Below, piece after piece: positions 46,401 to 61,400 of a stretch of 64,000 nt of DNA. The notes below the pieces were generated by a model, which saw only the letters and a list, made by a program, of their open reading frames with translations, did not search any database and had not been told where the DNA came from. This DNA is from Hyphomicrobiales bacterium. GTDB lineage: Bacteria > Pseudomonadota > Alphaproteobacteria > Rhizobiales > Aestuariivirgaceae. The stretch is taken from positions 1,572,501-1,636,500 of the forward strand of contig JADJVV010000001.1 in NCBI GenBank assembly GCA_016710435.1, written 5' to 3'. Within the stretch, counting starts at the first letter, position 1. Every line of letters begins with the position of its first letter. Both the position numbers and the translations under genes were made by a program.

Positions 46401-49400
46401 CGCCGGCTTAGCCTGCGATGTAGGCCGTCTTCACCGAGGTGTAGAATTCCGCGGCGTAGCGGCCCTGTTCGCGCGGGCCGAAACTTGAGCCTTTGCGGCC
46501 GCCGAACGGCACGTGATAGTCGACGCCCGCCGTCGGCAGGTTCACCATCACCATGCCGGCCTGTGACTTCTTGCGGAAGTCCGTCGCCGCCTTGAGCGAA
46601 TTTGTATAGATGCCCGACGAGAGGCCGAAGTCCGTGTCGTTGGCCACGGCCAGCGCCTCGTCGTAGCTCTCGACCTTGATCACCGAAGCCACGGGGCCGA
46701 ACACTTCCTCGCGGTTGATGCGCATGTCGTTGCGGGTGTTGATGATGAGCGCGGGCGAGAGGAAGTGACCCTTGGTGTCGCGGTTCAGGCGCTCGCCGCC
46801 CCAGGCGAGTTCGGCTTCCTTGCGGCCGATGTCGATATACATCTCGTCCTGCTTCAACTGCGATTCATCGACCACCGGGCCGATCTGCGTGCCGTCCTTG
46901 AGCGCATGATCGACCTTCAGCGCCTTGATGGCGGTGACGACCTTCTCGACGAAGGCATCGTGGATCTTGCTCTCGACAATGAGGCGCGAAGAGGCCGTGC
47001 AGCGCTGGCCCGTCTGGAAGAAGGCGCCATCAACGGCGCCGGCGACGGCGGCATCGAGGTTGGCATCGTTGAGAACGACGAGCGGATTCTTGCCGCCCAT
47101 CTCCAGCTGGAACTTGGCGCCGCGCGCCGCGCAAGACTGCGCCACGCGCGCCCCCGTCTGCACCGACCCGGTGAAGGAAATGGCGTTCACGTCACGCGAG
47201 TCCAGCATGGCCTGGCCCACTTCGGAACCGCGGCCCATGACGAGGTTGAGCACGCCCTTGGGCAGGCCCGCGCGCGAGGCGATTTCGGTGAGCGCCCAGG
47301 CGCAGCCCGGCACGAGATCGGCGGGCTTGAAGACCACGGTGTTGCCATAGGCCAGCGCCGGCGCGATCTTCCAGGCGGGAATGGCGATAGGGAAGTTCCA
47401 CGGGCAGATGAGGCCGACGACGCCCACAGGTTCGCGCGTGATGGTGATATCGACGCCGGGCCGCACCGAGGGCACCGCCACGCCATCGACGCGGAGAGCT
47501 TCCTGGGCGAAGAACTTGAAGATCTGCGCGGCGCGCGCCGTTTCCATGATGCCGTTCATCAGCGGCTTGCCTTCCTCGCGGGCGAGCAGCTTGCCGATCT
47601 CCTCCTTGCGGGCAAGGAGTTCGACGCCGATGGCTTCCAGGATGTCGGCGCGCTGCTGCGGCGTGGTTCCGGCCCAACCGGGAAGTGCCGCCTTGGCGGC
47701 GGCAATGGCAGCGAGCGCCTGCGCCTTGTCGGCCTGGGCATAGGTGCCCACCACATCGCTCACGTCCGACGGGTTGATGTTGTCCTTGGCCGATTTGCCC
47801 TCGACCCATTCACCGGCAATGAAGTTCTTGTGCAGCATGTCTGTCTTCCTTGTTTGCAAAATCCACCAATGCCTGACCGTGCGGGAATGAAATCAGACGT
47901 CGGTCAGATTTGGTTCGGTCTTGGTTGCGCCCGCTCTAAAGAAGGGGCAGCGCTGGCGCAAGCATCAGCCGATGCGGAGCAGGATTGCGCCCGCGGCGAT
48001 GAGCAGGGCGCCCGCCACGCGCTGAATGGTGAGGGTTTCCTTGAGCAGCCGCGCCGACATGACAAGCGCGAAGATGATGCTGGTTTCGCGGAGCGCCGCC
48101 ACCGTGGCGATCGGCGCCTGCGCCATGGCCCAGATGACGATGGCATAGGCGAGAGACGAGGCCGCGGCCCCGAACAGGCCCTTCTTCCAGTGCGGCAGCA
48201 CATGGGTGAGGATGACGGGTCCGCGCATCATCAGGCCGGTCACGAACAGGAACAGCCCATCCAGCACGAAGACAAAGCCGGCATAGGCGATGGGATCGCC
48301 CGAAACGCGGCCCCCCAGGCCATCGACCACGGTATAGACGGCGATGAAGACGGCCGTGCCACCTGCGAAGAACAGCGTCTGGCGGTCCACGTTGGCGCGC
48401 CGGAGCCCGGAAAGACCCGCGAGCAGCAGGCCGATGAGCAGCACCACGATCCCCGCCGTGGCCAGCGGTGTCGGCACGTCGTGCATGAGAATCGATGTGC
48501 CGAGCAGCGTCAGGAAAGGCGCACCACCTCGCGCCAGCGGATAGACGAGGCTGAGGTCGCCCGTTCTGTAGCTGCGCGCCAGGAAGAGGTTGTAGCCCGT
48601 ATGGAGGAAGCCCGAAACGATGCCGTAGATGAGGCCCGTGCTGTTCGGCATGCCCGTCACCGCCAGCATGGCGAGGCCGAAGAAGCCCATGCCCGTCTGG
48701 ATCAGGAACAGTCCCAGGAAGCGGTCAAGGTTGAGCTTGACCTGAACGTTCCAGGCCGCGTGCAGGAAGGCCGCAAACAGGACGAGAAGGAAGACGGTGG
48801 TGCTCAAGATGACTGGCCGTGGCTGAAAACCCAGCGATAAGCGGCACCGGGGGAGGGCGCAACAAAAAAGGCCCGGCACAAGCGCCGGGCCCTGAGATTG
48901 GCGGAAACTGGTTGTTTCGGTGGATCAGCTGCAGACAGCGCCGCCCACGGCGGACTGGTAGCAGGTCAGTGCCGAGGTGGAGCGGGGACGCACCATGATG
49001 GCCTGTTCCACGTTGAAGGTGGTGGCGCCGAGAATCTTGTCGCCGAGGAATGAGGCCACATAAGGCACATAGTCCATGCAGGCGATGGCGACGATGACGT
49101 CGTTGTTGGCTGTCATCAAGGCGGGCATGGCTGTGGTGTCCGGCGTCGTGTCGCAGGTGGGGCCGGCCGTCATCTTGGTCTTCCACATCTGCGTGACCGT
49201 CGCGCCGACCTTGCGGTAGCCATAGACGTTGATGTGGAAATCGGCGACAGGCGTCGGCGCGATCACCATTTCGGCTGCCTTGTAGTAGTCGTCGATCTGG
49301 CTCTTGAGGATCGAGGTGCGGTTCTGCGCCACAAGGTCGGCGACGACGCTGGCGGAATAGGTGATCTTGCGGTTGAACGAGATCAACGCCGTGAGGTCGA

Positions 49401-52400
49401 TCATGCCGAAGAACAGCAGGATCAGGAACGGCAGGATGATCGCCGTCTCGATGGCGGCGACACCGTTATCGGCGCGCAGGAAGGTCTTGAACGTCGGGGT
49501 CATGATGACAGTCTCGCTCAGGTGCAGTTCGTGCCGGCGGGGAAGGGTTCGTTCTGGAACATGGCGAAGCCGGCGATGCGGCGCTTGCGGTCGTTGTCCA
49601 CGTTGCCGAAGGCGCTCATGAAGGGCAGCACGATGTTCCAGTCGTAGGTGGCGATCACCGCCACGGGCTTGGACGGCCCGCCGCAGTCATAGGACGAAGA
49701 GGACGGGGCGCCGCTATAGGACGTGCCCACGTTGAGGTAGGAGGGCGTTGCGGTCTTGAGGGCGGCGAAGGTGGCCGCGGACTTGACGTAAACCTTGACC
49801 GAATTGTTGCAGTCCATGACCGTATTGGCCAGCTTGCAGATCTCCGTCTTGAAGGCAGCGGCACTCATGCCGGCGGTCTGGGCCTGGCCGGTGCGGATCT
49901 TGCGCGCCGCTTCTTGGACACTCGATTGCAGGACATATTCGGTGAACAGCATCAGGCCGGTCTCGACCACGGCTCCCATGGCGAAGAAGAACACGGGCGC
50001 CACCATGGCAAATTCGATGGCGGTCACGCCGCGCGCATTGCGGAGGAACCGCTTGGGCGCGAATTTCAGACGCATGATTTTACTCCCCACTGACGGGTGG
50101 CGCTTCCGGACCCGCCACCAAGCTCCGACTTATCATGAGGAGCTTTCCGGTATTTGAACGGATTGTCTAAAATTTGAATGATCGGATTGTCCCACATGAA
50201 AACGGGCGAGCCCGGAAGGCCCGCCCGCTGTGTGATGCGATGCGTGAAAAACCTCACTGCGGCGCCGGCGGCGCATCCGACTTGGCGCTGTCGGTGCCCG
50301 TGGCCAGTTCGATCTTCTTCTTGGTCTGCTCGATGATCTTGGCGGAATAAACGAGGTCGTCGCCGACCTGCAATTCGCTTTCACAGAACGGTGCGCAATT
50401 GAGGGACTGGCGCTCCGGACCGCGGAACAGCGCGACAGTGTTGGGCGTGGTGTGAGAGATGGAGACATCGAAAGACGCCATCTCGTTGCCCGACAAGTCG
50501 AGAATCATGAGGTTGGTGGTCCCGAAGCCACGGCCATGGATGAAGAGCTTGGTGCCTTCGACCGTTGCGTCCGCGATCGTCGGATTGCCGATCACCACGG
50601 AGCCGGGAAGGGCGGGCAGGATCACCATCTGCGACTGATCGGTCTCAATCGTCAGCACCTGCGCGGCGCCGGCTTGCGTTGCGGGCAGGGCGAGCGCTGC
50701 CACCGCGACGGCTGCGGAAATCATCAGGGAGAAGCGGAGACGCATGCGGACAAACCTCTTGGCGTGACGGCATGGCACGCGGGGCGCGCACCTGCCTTTG
50801 CGGAAAAACCTTGCACGGCAATGGTGAATCTTCGGTTACCGCGGCGTCACTTTGGGTCAGGAGACGCACGATGAGCGGACCGCCACGGTAAACAGGCGTT
50901 GCCGCCCATGGTTTTCCATGTCTTCGGCGGAAGGGTTAACCGCGCCTTTACAGCTCTCGTGAGAAGGATGCCTCATTCACTGCGCGGCGCGCCGTCGCCC
51001 GCACAACGGACGGGTTCCATGATTCACATTCTTTCCATTGCACTCCTGCCCATCCTCATGATTGTCGCCGCGATCAGCGACCTGATGTCGTTCCGCATCC
51101 CGAACTGGCTGACGCTGCTGACTGCCGTGCTCTTCTTTCCCATGGCCTGGCTCACCGGCATGCCGCTGGTGGAATTCGGCTGGCATCTCGCCGCCGGCCT
51201 CATCCTTTTTGTCGCGGGCTTCGCGCTCTTCTCCTTCGGCCTCTTCGGCGGCGGTGATGCCAAGCTCATGGCGGCCGCCGGACTCTGGTTCGGCACGGCG
51301 CAAACCATGCCCTTCCTTGTCGCCACGGTGCTGGCCGGGGGCGGCCTCGCCATCGCGGTGGCGGTGTGGTCGCTCATCATGACCGTCTTTGAAATCCATG
51401 GGCCGGGCGAAAATACGCGCCTTGTCCGGGTGGCCCGGAAGATTCGCCCGAAACTTCCCTACGGCTTTGCATTCGCCATCGGCGCCATCGTCGCTTTCCC
51501 GCAGAGCTGGTGGATGACAGGGGCCGCGTGATCCGGATTTCCGCAAACATGGATAACATTAACCAATATTTTGCCATTCCGTCCGAAAGATGGAACCCGA
51601 GAGTGTGTGTGGCCCCGCGATTTGAAGCGGTGCAACCCGTGAGGATCTGCAGATGAGTAAGATGCGCGTTATGGTGTTGGCTGGTTCGATTGGCGCTGCT
51701 GTCGTGGCCGCCATGCTGGCCAAGGGTGTGATTGGCAAGAAGGCGCCGCCGCCGGAAACCAAGATCATCACCAAGGTCGAGACGGAAGACGTCCTCGTCG
51801 CCGCACGCGATATCCAGACGGGTGAAAAGCTCGCTCCGGGCAGTGTCATCTGGCGCTCGTGGCCGAAGGAGAACGTCCTCGAGCCCATGATCACCAAGGA
51901 GGAAATGCCGGACGCCGAAGAGAAATACGCCGAGGCGCGCGCCTATGTGCCGATGTTCGAAGGCGAAGTCATCAACGACAAGAAGGTCGTGAAGCCTGGC
52001 GATGGCGGTTTCATCAGCGCCATCCTGCCCAAAGGCATGCGCGCCATCTCGGTGGCGGTCTCGGTGCGCTCCACCGCCGGCGGCTTCATCCTCCCCAATG
52101 ACCGGGTGGATGTGATCCTGACGAAGAAAATTCCAGGCGCCGGCCAGCTCGTGAAGAGCGAAACGGTGATCTCCAACGTCCGTATCCTGGCCATGGATCA
52201 GGTGTTCAAGAAGGTCCAGGAGGGCGACGAGGTTTCCATGAAGGAAGTGGAAACCGCCACCGTCGAGCTCCGCCCTGAACAGGCTGAAATCCTCGCCAAG
52301 GTGGAATCGGAAGGCGAGCTTTCGCTGGCGCTCCGCTCCATCGCCGAAAACGATGCGAAGTCACTTGAGGAAGGCCCGATCCTTGCCGAGAAGTATCGCA

Positions 52401-55400
52401 GCAACGGCGCCACCAAGACGACCGACACGCTCTTCATTCGCGCAGGCATCGAAACCTACGCCACCAATCGCTGAGGCACACGCGTCATGTTCATGAACTT
52501 CAACAACTCGTATCTCGCGCGTCCGGTGGCCAAGGCAGGGTTCCTGCTGGCGGGCCTGGTGACGGCGGCAACGCTTGCCTTCTCGTTCCAGGCGCTCACC
52601 GCGCCCAGGGCGCAAGCCACGGACCTCGACATCTCGGCAGCCGAGAACGATGGCCGCTTCGTGCGCATCGGCCTCAACAAGTCGGTCGTGGTAAAGCTGC
52701 CGGGTGATGCCCGCGACGTGATCGTCGGCAATCCCGAGATCGTCGACGCGGTGGTCCGCTCCAAGAACACCGCCTATCTGTTTGCCCGCAAGCCCGGCCA
52801 GACCAACGTCTTCTTCTTTGACGCCAACGGCCAGCAGATCCTCAATCTTGACCTTGAGGTGGCGCTCGACCCGATCGCCATCCGCAAGCTCCTGCAGCGC
52901 TCGCTGCCCGGCACGCGGATCACCGTTGATACCGTGAACAACAACGTCGTCCTCGGCGGCATGGCGCAGAGCCAGCTCGAAGCCAAGACAGCCGTCGATC
53001 TCGCCACGCAGTTCGTGCAGTCGTCCTCCTTCTTCCAGAGTGGTTCTTCGCTCATCAACACCATCAAGGTGGCGGGTGAAGACCAGGTCATGCTGAAGGT
53101 GAAGGTCGTTGAAATCCGCCGTGACGTGCTGAAGCAGCTCGGCGTTGATTTCCAGGCCCTCATCAAGGCCGGAAACTTTGCCTTCAACCTCTCAAACATG
53201 AACCCTTTCGCCAACCAGTTGCTGAGTCCGGCTGGCGGCTACGCGGCCGCCTACAGCGGCAGCAATGGCACCTTTGACAGCGCCGTCCGTGCCATGGAAT
53301 CCGATGGCCTGCTGCGCACTCTCGCGGAACCGAACCTCACCGCCATCACCGGTGCCGATGCCAAGTTCCTGGCCGGCGGCGAATTCCCCTACTGCGTCGA
53401 TCTGGTGCGCGCCACGCTGGAGTGCCTCAAGTACGAGTACAAGGAATATGGTGTGAGCCTCAACTTCACCCCGACGGTGCTTGACCAGGGCCGCATCAAC
53501 CTCAAGATCAAGACGGAAGTGAGCGAGTTCGCTCCCTCCGTCACCGATGCCGCCATCCCGACGCTGAACAAGCGCACGGCCGAAACAGTCCTCGAAATGC
53601 CGAGCGGCGGGTCCATGATGATTGCGGGCCTGATCCGGAACAAGACCAGCCAGACGGTCAAGGGCACGCCCGGCCTCAAGAACCTTCCGGTTCTGGGCGC
53701 CCTGTTCCGCAGCCGTGACTTCGAAGCAAATGAAACGGAACTGGTTGTCCTCGTGACGCCCTATCTGGTGCGTCCCACGGGCGAGAAGCAGCTCACCACG
53801 CCGGACGAGGGCTACAACACGCCCACCGACCGCCAGACCATCCTCCTGGGCCGCCTCAACAAGGTCTACGGCGGCGGCGGAAAAGCGCCCGACGGCACAT
53901 ATCACGGCAACGTTGGCTTCATCGTCGAGTGAGCCGGGAAAGGTTTAGGAAAATGCGTATGTCAGTCTTGTCTCGGAAATCCCTCTCCTTCTTCTTCGTT
54001 GTCGCAAGCCTCGGACTGGGCGGCTGCGCCCACGATGAGCTGGCGCTCGACGATGCCTATGTGCCGCTGAGCCCCGAGGAACGCTTCCCCATCGAATACG
54101 CCAGGGGGCCGATCACCATGGAGGTGTCGTCCGCCCACGGCAGCCTGCAGCCTTCGCAGGTGAACGCGGTGGCCCGTTTCGCCCGCCAGTCCATGGGTGG
54201 CAGCCTGACGCCGGTCAGCATCAAGCGCCCCGCGGGCGGTGGTGCCTCGGCCAACGTTGCCGAAGAGATCGCTGGCCTGATGATCCGCCAGGGTGTGCCC
54301 CGCAGCATGATCCGGATGGGAACCTATCCGGCACCATCCTCCGCGCCGGTCCGCCTCGCCTATGTGAAGTCCTTCGCCCACACCAAGCCGTGTGGCGACT
54401 GGAGCATGGATTCGACCCAGTCCAGCCAGAACATCGACATGCCGAACCACGGCTGCGCTGTGCAGTCCAACATTGCCGCCATGCTGTCCAACCCGGAGGA
54501 TGCCGTGGCACCGCAGGCGGTGACACCGGGCCAGGCCGCCAGCGGCACCAACGCCATCAAGAAGATCAGCAACGGCTCTTCCACCTCGCCGCTCGCCTCG
54601 ATCTTCGGTTTCTGATCATGCATTCGGCCAAGTCCTGACAACGGCGCAAATTCAAGGCAACACCATGAACACCGCAACGCAGATTTCTCCCCAGATGGCC
54701 GGCTCCCACGAGGAGCTTGTGGCCCTTGTCCCGCGCGTCGACATTCACATCTTCTGTGAAACGCAGGAGACGGGGCAGGCCATCCAGGTCGCCAGCGGTG
54801 ACCGCCGCATGGCGCGGGCCCATGTGACCATTCAGCTGGGCGGCATTGCGGCTGCCGTGCAGGTCTACCAGACCCAGCCGACGCCCCATGTGCTGGTGGT
54901 CGAAACCCACGGCAACCGCGATCAGGTGATGGCCGAACTCAGCCGTCTCGCCGAAGTGTGCCAGGCAACGACGAAGGTCGTTGTGATCGGCCATGTCAAC
55001 GACGTCATCCTCTACCGCGAACTGGTGAAGGCCGGCATCAGCGAATATGTGGTGGCGCCCATCACCTCATTCAGCTTCATCGAGACCGTGGCCGGCCTCT
55101 TCAACGATCCGAAGGCGGCTCCGCTGGGCCGCATCGTGTCTTTTGTCGGCGCCAAGGGCGGCGTGGGTTCCTCCACCATCGCCCACAATGTCGGCTGGGC
55201 CATCTCCCAGCGCCAGAGCATCGATACGATCATCACTGACCTCGACCTTGCCTTCGGCACCGCCGCGTTGAACTTCAACCAGGACGGCTCGGGCGGAATC
55301 ATGGATGCGCTGGGCGCGCCGGACCGCGTCGACTCGACCCTCATTGACCGCCTGATGACCAAGCTCGGCAGCAAGCTCAGCCTCCTCAATGGCCCGAGCA

Positions 55401-58400
55401 GCATCGACCGCGACATCTCGATCGAAGCCCATGCCGTCGAAACCATCCTCAACGTGGTGCGCTTCTCGGCGCCCATCGTCATCGTCGACGTGCCCAACAT
55501 GTGGGCTCCGTGGATCAAGTACACGCTGCTCAACTCCGATGAGATTATCATCACGGCGACGCCCGAACTGCCGTCCTTGCGCAACACCAAGAACCTGGTG
55601 GACATGCTCAAGGCCTCGCGCCCCAACGACAAGCCGCCGCGCCTCATTCTCAACCAGGTGGGCGTGCCCAAGCGCCCCGAGATTCCGGTGAATGATTTCG
55701 CCAAGGCCGTGGGCATCACTCCGACCGCCGTCATTCCCCACGACCCGCAGACCTTCGGCATGGCCCAGGGCAATGGGCAGATGGTCTTCGAAGTCGCACC
55801 CAAGTCGAAAGCGGCGGAAGTGCTGGGTGAATTCGCCCGCAACCTCGCCGGAAACCAGAAAGCCTCCTCCGACGTGAAGAAGTCCGGCAGCCTGTTCTCC
55901 AAGCTGCCCCTCTTCAAGAAGAAGTAAGCTGCAGAGGACCTGACGCATGTTTGGCAAGAGACCCGAAAATTCCATTCCCCAGGGCGCGGCACTTCCGCCG
56001 CCGCCGGGTGCCGCTCCGGGTGCAGCGCCGGCCGCGGCGCAGGCAAACTTCGTGCCCGACGTGAAGGTGCAGGCGCCCATGGGCTTCGGCGCCAACAGCG
56101 CCTCGGCGCGCACGGCATCGCCGCCCGCGGTGACCCCGCCGGCACGCGAGCCGGGCAACCCCGATCACAGCAAGCGCTCGGAAAATTACTACGACATCAA
56201 GAGCACGATCTTCAACGCGCTCATCGACGCCATCGACCTGACGCAGCTCGCCCAGCTCGACCGCGACGCCGCGCGCGACGAAATCCGCGACATCGTCAAC
56301 GAGATCATCGCCCTCAAGGATGTGGTGATGTCGATTGCCGAGCAGGAAGAACTGCTCGAGGACATCTGCAACGACGTTCTCGGCTACGGCCCGCTCGAAC
56401 CGCTGCTCGCCCGCGACGACATCGCCGACATCATGGTGAATGGCGCCTCAACGGTGTTCATCGAAGTCGACGGCAAGATGCAGAAGACCGGCGTGCGCTT
56501 CCGCGACAACGCCCAGCTCCTCAACATCTGCCAGCGCATCGTCAGCCAGGTCGGCCGCCGCGTTGACGAAGCCTCGCCGATCTGCGACGCCCGTCTTCCC
56601 GACGGCTCGCGCGTCAACGTCATCGCCCCGCCGCTGGCCATCGACGGCTGCGCCCTCACCATTCGTAAGTTCAAGAAGGACCGCCTGAAGCTGCCCGACC
56701 TCGTGCGCTTCAAGTCGATCACGCCGGAAGGCGGCACCATTCTCGAAATCGTCGGTCGCGTGCGTTGCAACGTGCTGATCTCCGGTGGTACGGGCTCGGG
56801 CAAGACGACGCTGCTCAACTGTCTCACCGGTTACATCGACCACGACGAGCGCATCATCACCTGCGAGGACGCAGCCGAACTCCAGCTGCAGCAGCCCCAT
56901 ACGGTGCGTCTCGAAACGCGCCCGCCGAACCTCGAAGGCGAAGGCGCCATCACCATGCGCGACCTCGTCAAGAACTGCCTGCGTATGCGTCCCGAACGCA
57001 TCATCGTCGGCGAAGTCCGCGGACCGGAAGCCTTCGACCTCCTGCAGGCGATGAACACCGGTCACGACGGTTCCATGGGCACGCTCCACGCCAACAGCCC
57101 GCGCGAAGCCATCTCGCGACTCGAATCCATGATCACCATGGGCGGCTTCGCCCTGCCGTCCAAGACCATCAAGGAAATGATCTGCGGCTCGATCGACGTG
57201 ATCGTCCAGGCTTCGCGCCTGCGCGACGGCTCGCGCAAGATCACCCATGTCACTGAAGTAGTCGGCATGGAAGGCGATGTCATCATCACCCAGGACCTCT
57301 TCGTCTACGAGATCGTCGGTGAGGATGCCAACGGCAAGATCATCGGCCGTCACCGCTCCACGGGCATCGCACGTCCCCACTTCTGGGATCGCGCCCGCTA
57401 TTACAATGAAGAACGCCGTCTCGCCGAAGCGCTGGAACGCGCCGAGGCACGCGAGACCGGCAGCGCCTAACAAAAGGGCTTGAACGCAATGTTCGGCATG
57501 GAAATTACAGATCTGGCCTTCCTCTTCACCGTCGCCGTGGCGGTGGGTGGACTGCTGATTGCCATCGTCTTCCCGATGATTTCGGCGAATAACGCATCGC
57601 GCCGCGTGGACGCCATCGCGACCGGCAAGAAGGATACGAAATCCTCCTTCCGTCAGCGCTTCCAGGAAGACAACAAGGATTCACGCCGCCGCCAGATCCA
57701 GGAATCCCTGAACAAGCAGAACGAGGACCGCGTCAAGGTCAAGAAGCGGGTGTCGCTGTCGACGCTGATCCAGCAATCGGGCCTCGACATCACGACGCGC
57801 GTGTTCTGGATCATGTCGCTGGTCACAGGCGTTGCCTTCTTCCTCGTGCCCACCATCCTCGGCGCTCCCATCTATGCCGGCGCCGGTGCTGCCTTCGTTG
57901 GCTTCCTCGGTTTCCCGCGCTGGTTCCTCGGCTATCTGCGCAAGCGCCGCCAGAACGTGTTCCTCAACGACTTTGCCGATGCCATTGACGTGATGGTGCG
58001 CGGCCTGAAGGCCGGCCTTCCCGTCTCGGAAGCCATGAAGATCATCGCCTCCGAATCCGGCCCGCCCGTGGGCCCCGAATTCATGGAAGTCGTGGAAGGC
58101 CAGCGCGTCGGCATCTCCATCGACCAGGGCATCGAGCGCATGGTTGAGCGCATGCCGCTGGCGGAGGTGAACTTCCTCGCCATCGTCATGACCATCCAGT
58201 CGAAGACGGGCGGCAACCTTTCGGAAGCGCTTGGCAACCTCTCGCGCGTGCTGCGCGACCGCAAGAAGATGAAGAACAAGGTGCGCGCCGTTTCGCAGGA
58301 AGCGAAGTCGTCCGCCGCCATCATCGGCGCCCTGCCATTCGTCATCATGGGCGGCCTCACCGTGCTGAACCCGACCTATCTCAATCCGATGTTCGATACA

Positions 58401-61400
58401 TCGACCGGCAACATGCTGCTGGTCGGCAGCGGCACCTGGATGATGATGGGCGTTCTTGTCATGCGCAAGATGATCAACTTCGAAATCTAGACTGATACCG
58501 GACACGCGAAGAAGAACAAGAACATGGAACTGATCACCTCGCTCCTTCAAATCGAAACGCTGATCACGGTGCTCGTTGCGCTGGCGGCGTTCGGCACGGT
58601 GATCACCATCGCAGCGCCCTATCTCGAAGGCGACAAGCTGCAGAGCCGCATCAAGGGCGTGACCGAAGAACGCGACCGCCTGCGCCAGCAGCTCAAGGCA
58701 TCGCTTGCCGGCAGCGAAGCGCGCCTGCGTGAAAAGCCGAAGGGCGGCATCTACCAGCAGCTGGTGGAAGCGCTGAACCTGAAGCAGGTTCTGGAAGGTG
58801 AAGCCAGCCGCGACATGCTCCGCCAGGCCGGCTTCCGCGCGGAAAAGCATCTTGTCACCTTCCTCGCCTTGCGCGTGATCATCCCGATCGTTGTCGCCAT
58901 CATCACCTTTGTCTATGCTTCCACCATCTTCGCCGACAAGGTGTCGCCGAACATGCGCGTGGCGGCCGCCATCATCGCCCTCGTCGTCGGCTTCTACATT
59001 CCGGGCGTCGGCCTCAAGAACCTCATCCAGCGCCGCCAGTCCTCGATCAAGAAGGCCTGGTCCGACGCCCTCGACCTCCTGCTCATCTGCGTGGAATCGG
59101 GCATGGCGCTCGAACCCTCGCTGGTGCGCGTCGCCAAGGAAATCGGCAGCCAGTCGGTTCCGCTGGCCGAAGAACTCTCGCTCACTGTTGCCGAACTGTC
59201 CTACCTGCAGGACCGCCGCAAGGCGCTTGACAACCTCGGCCGCCGCACCGGCCTTGAAACAGTGAGAGCCGTGGTGACATCGCTCATCCAGTCAGAACGC
59301 TACGGTACGCCACTCGGCACGGCGCTCCGCGTGCTCGCCCAGGAAAACCGCGACTCCCGCATGGCCGAAGCCGAAAAGAAGGCCGCCGCCCTGCCGCCGA
59401 AGCTGACGGTTCCGATGATCCTGTTCTTCCTGCCGGTGATCTTCGTGGTCATTCTCGGACCGTCGATCATCATGGTGATGAAGCTCGAGTAGCGGCGTTG
59501 TCTTTTGCCCGCCGGGCATTCGGCGCGGCGGGGCGGAGGAAGGCTGAAAGCCCGTGCCGTGTCTTGTGCCAGTGGTGTGGCCGCACGGCGAAATCCCACA
59601 GGGCCATCCACGCCGCAGGCGTCATCAGCATCCAGTAGAAGGGCATGGTGGCCAGCGTCGCCGTCCAGCGGACATGGCCCAGCCGCCGCAATCCCTGCCG
59701 GGCGCAGGCAATCGCCGCCGCATAGCCGAGGATCAGGATCGCGCCATTGAGGCCGATCAGTCCGCCGTGCAACGGCATCGATAATTGATGCTGGAACTGC
59801 CCAGACAGGAAGAACCAGAGGGCATGCACCAGCAGGAAGGGGTGCAGCAGGGCTGCCGCGAACACGCCGAACGACATGCACTGGATCACCCAGAAGCGCG
59901 TGACGCCCACATCGGCCAGAAGCTGTGCGGGATGGCGCATCAGCACCAGCCAGGTGTGGAGGAAGCCCTTCAGCCAGCGCCGCCGCTGCTTCATCCAGTT
60001 CCACAGATGCGTGTTGGCCTCTTCGTAGGTCTTGCTGGAAAAGGCGTCCGTCTCGAAGCCCATGCGGGCGAAACGGTAGCCGAGATCGGCATCTTCGGTG
60101 ACATTGAAGGGATCCCAGGCACCGACGGCAACAAGGGCTGCGGTGCGGAAATGGTTGGACGTGCCGCCCAGCGGCAGCGGCAGGCCGGCAGACGCGAGTG
60201 CCGGCAGGATGACGTTGAAGAGAGCCGCGTACTCCGCGGTAAATTGCCGGGTCAGCCAGTTTTCATTGGGGTTGTAGTAGGTGAGCACGGCCTGCAGGCA
60301 GGCAAGGCCATCGCCCCGTGACGCAAAGATTGCCGCCGCCTGCCGCAACTGGTTGGGTTCGGGGATGTCCTCGCTGTCGTAGATGGTCAGGAGTTCGCCA
60401 CGGGCGAAGTTCAGCGCGTAGTTGAGGGCCCGGGGCTTCGTCTGCGGCTTGCCCGCGGGCACGACGATGATGTCGAAATGGTCCGGCAGCCCCAGCGCCG
60501 TCACGGCCCGCACCATCAGCGTGTCTTCCTCCTCCAGGATGAGCTTGATGTCGAGTTTGCCTACCGGATAACTCAGCGCCTTGAGCGCGGTCACCAGTTG
60601 GCCCAGCACTTCCGTCTCGCGGAAAAGCGGCACGAGGACGGTATAAGTGGGAAGGTCGCCGGCGGGCAGAGGGCTGATCCGTGCTGCCGCCACCGGCGGA
60701 CCGGGCAGCAGCACGAACACGCGGATGGCAACCGTCATGGCAAAGAACAGGCCAGCGAACGCGCTGAACATCAGGCCCACGTATCCCCAGTCCGTCAGCA
60801 GCCCCACGGCCACCACGGCCATGCCGAGGAGGGTGATGACAATCGCCTGTTCAAGCGTGAACCTCCGGCGCGCCGAGAGGTCCGGCTGTTGCACGGCGAG
60901 CGACATCACGCTTTGCCGCAGCAGCGCGGGCCCCAGCACGAAGCGTACGGCTTTGCGGTAGGCTGCGGGGTTGAGGCGCGCCACGATGCGAAGGCCCATG
61001 GCCTCGCCCCTGCGCCGGGCCGCTTCGGACGCCGCGGCATAAACAGTCAACCCTGGAAGAACGGCGGCTGGAACAAGTTGGTGCCGCAGGGCGAGATTGC
61101 GGTCCTCAGGCGTGAGGCGCGCCATCATGCCGGGCAGCAGATGGTCCGGAAAAAGCGGCAAGACATCGGGCGGACCATCGTCTAGACTGCGCCTTCCGGC
61201 CCACTGTCCCGCTTCCGCCCCTGACTCGAGACCCGCCCCCCGCCATGCGCCTGAACTTGCGCGATCAAACCCCACTGATGCCCCCGCACACACACCTGCA
61301 CGCCACGTCACACACATTTTTGCGGCCAGGTCTCAACCCTGATGCGCAAGACAAGATGAAATACAAGCAAAGGTCAATAGGTCCTTGGTGCGCCGCACGC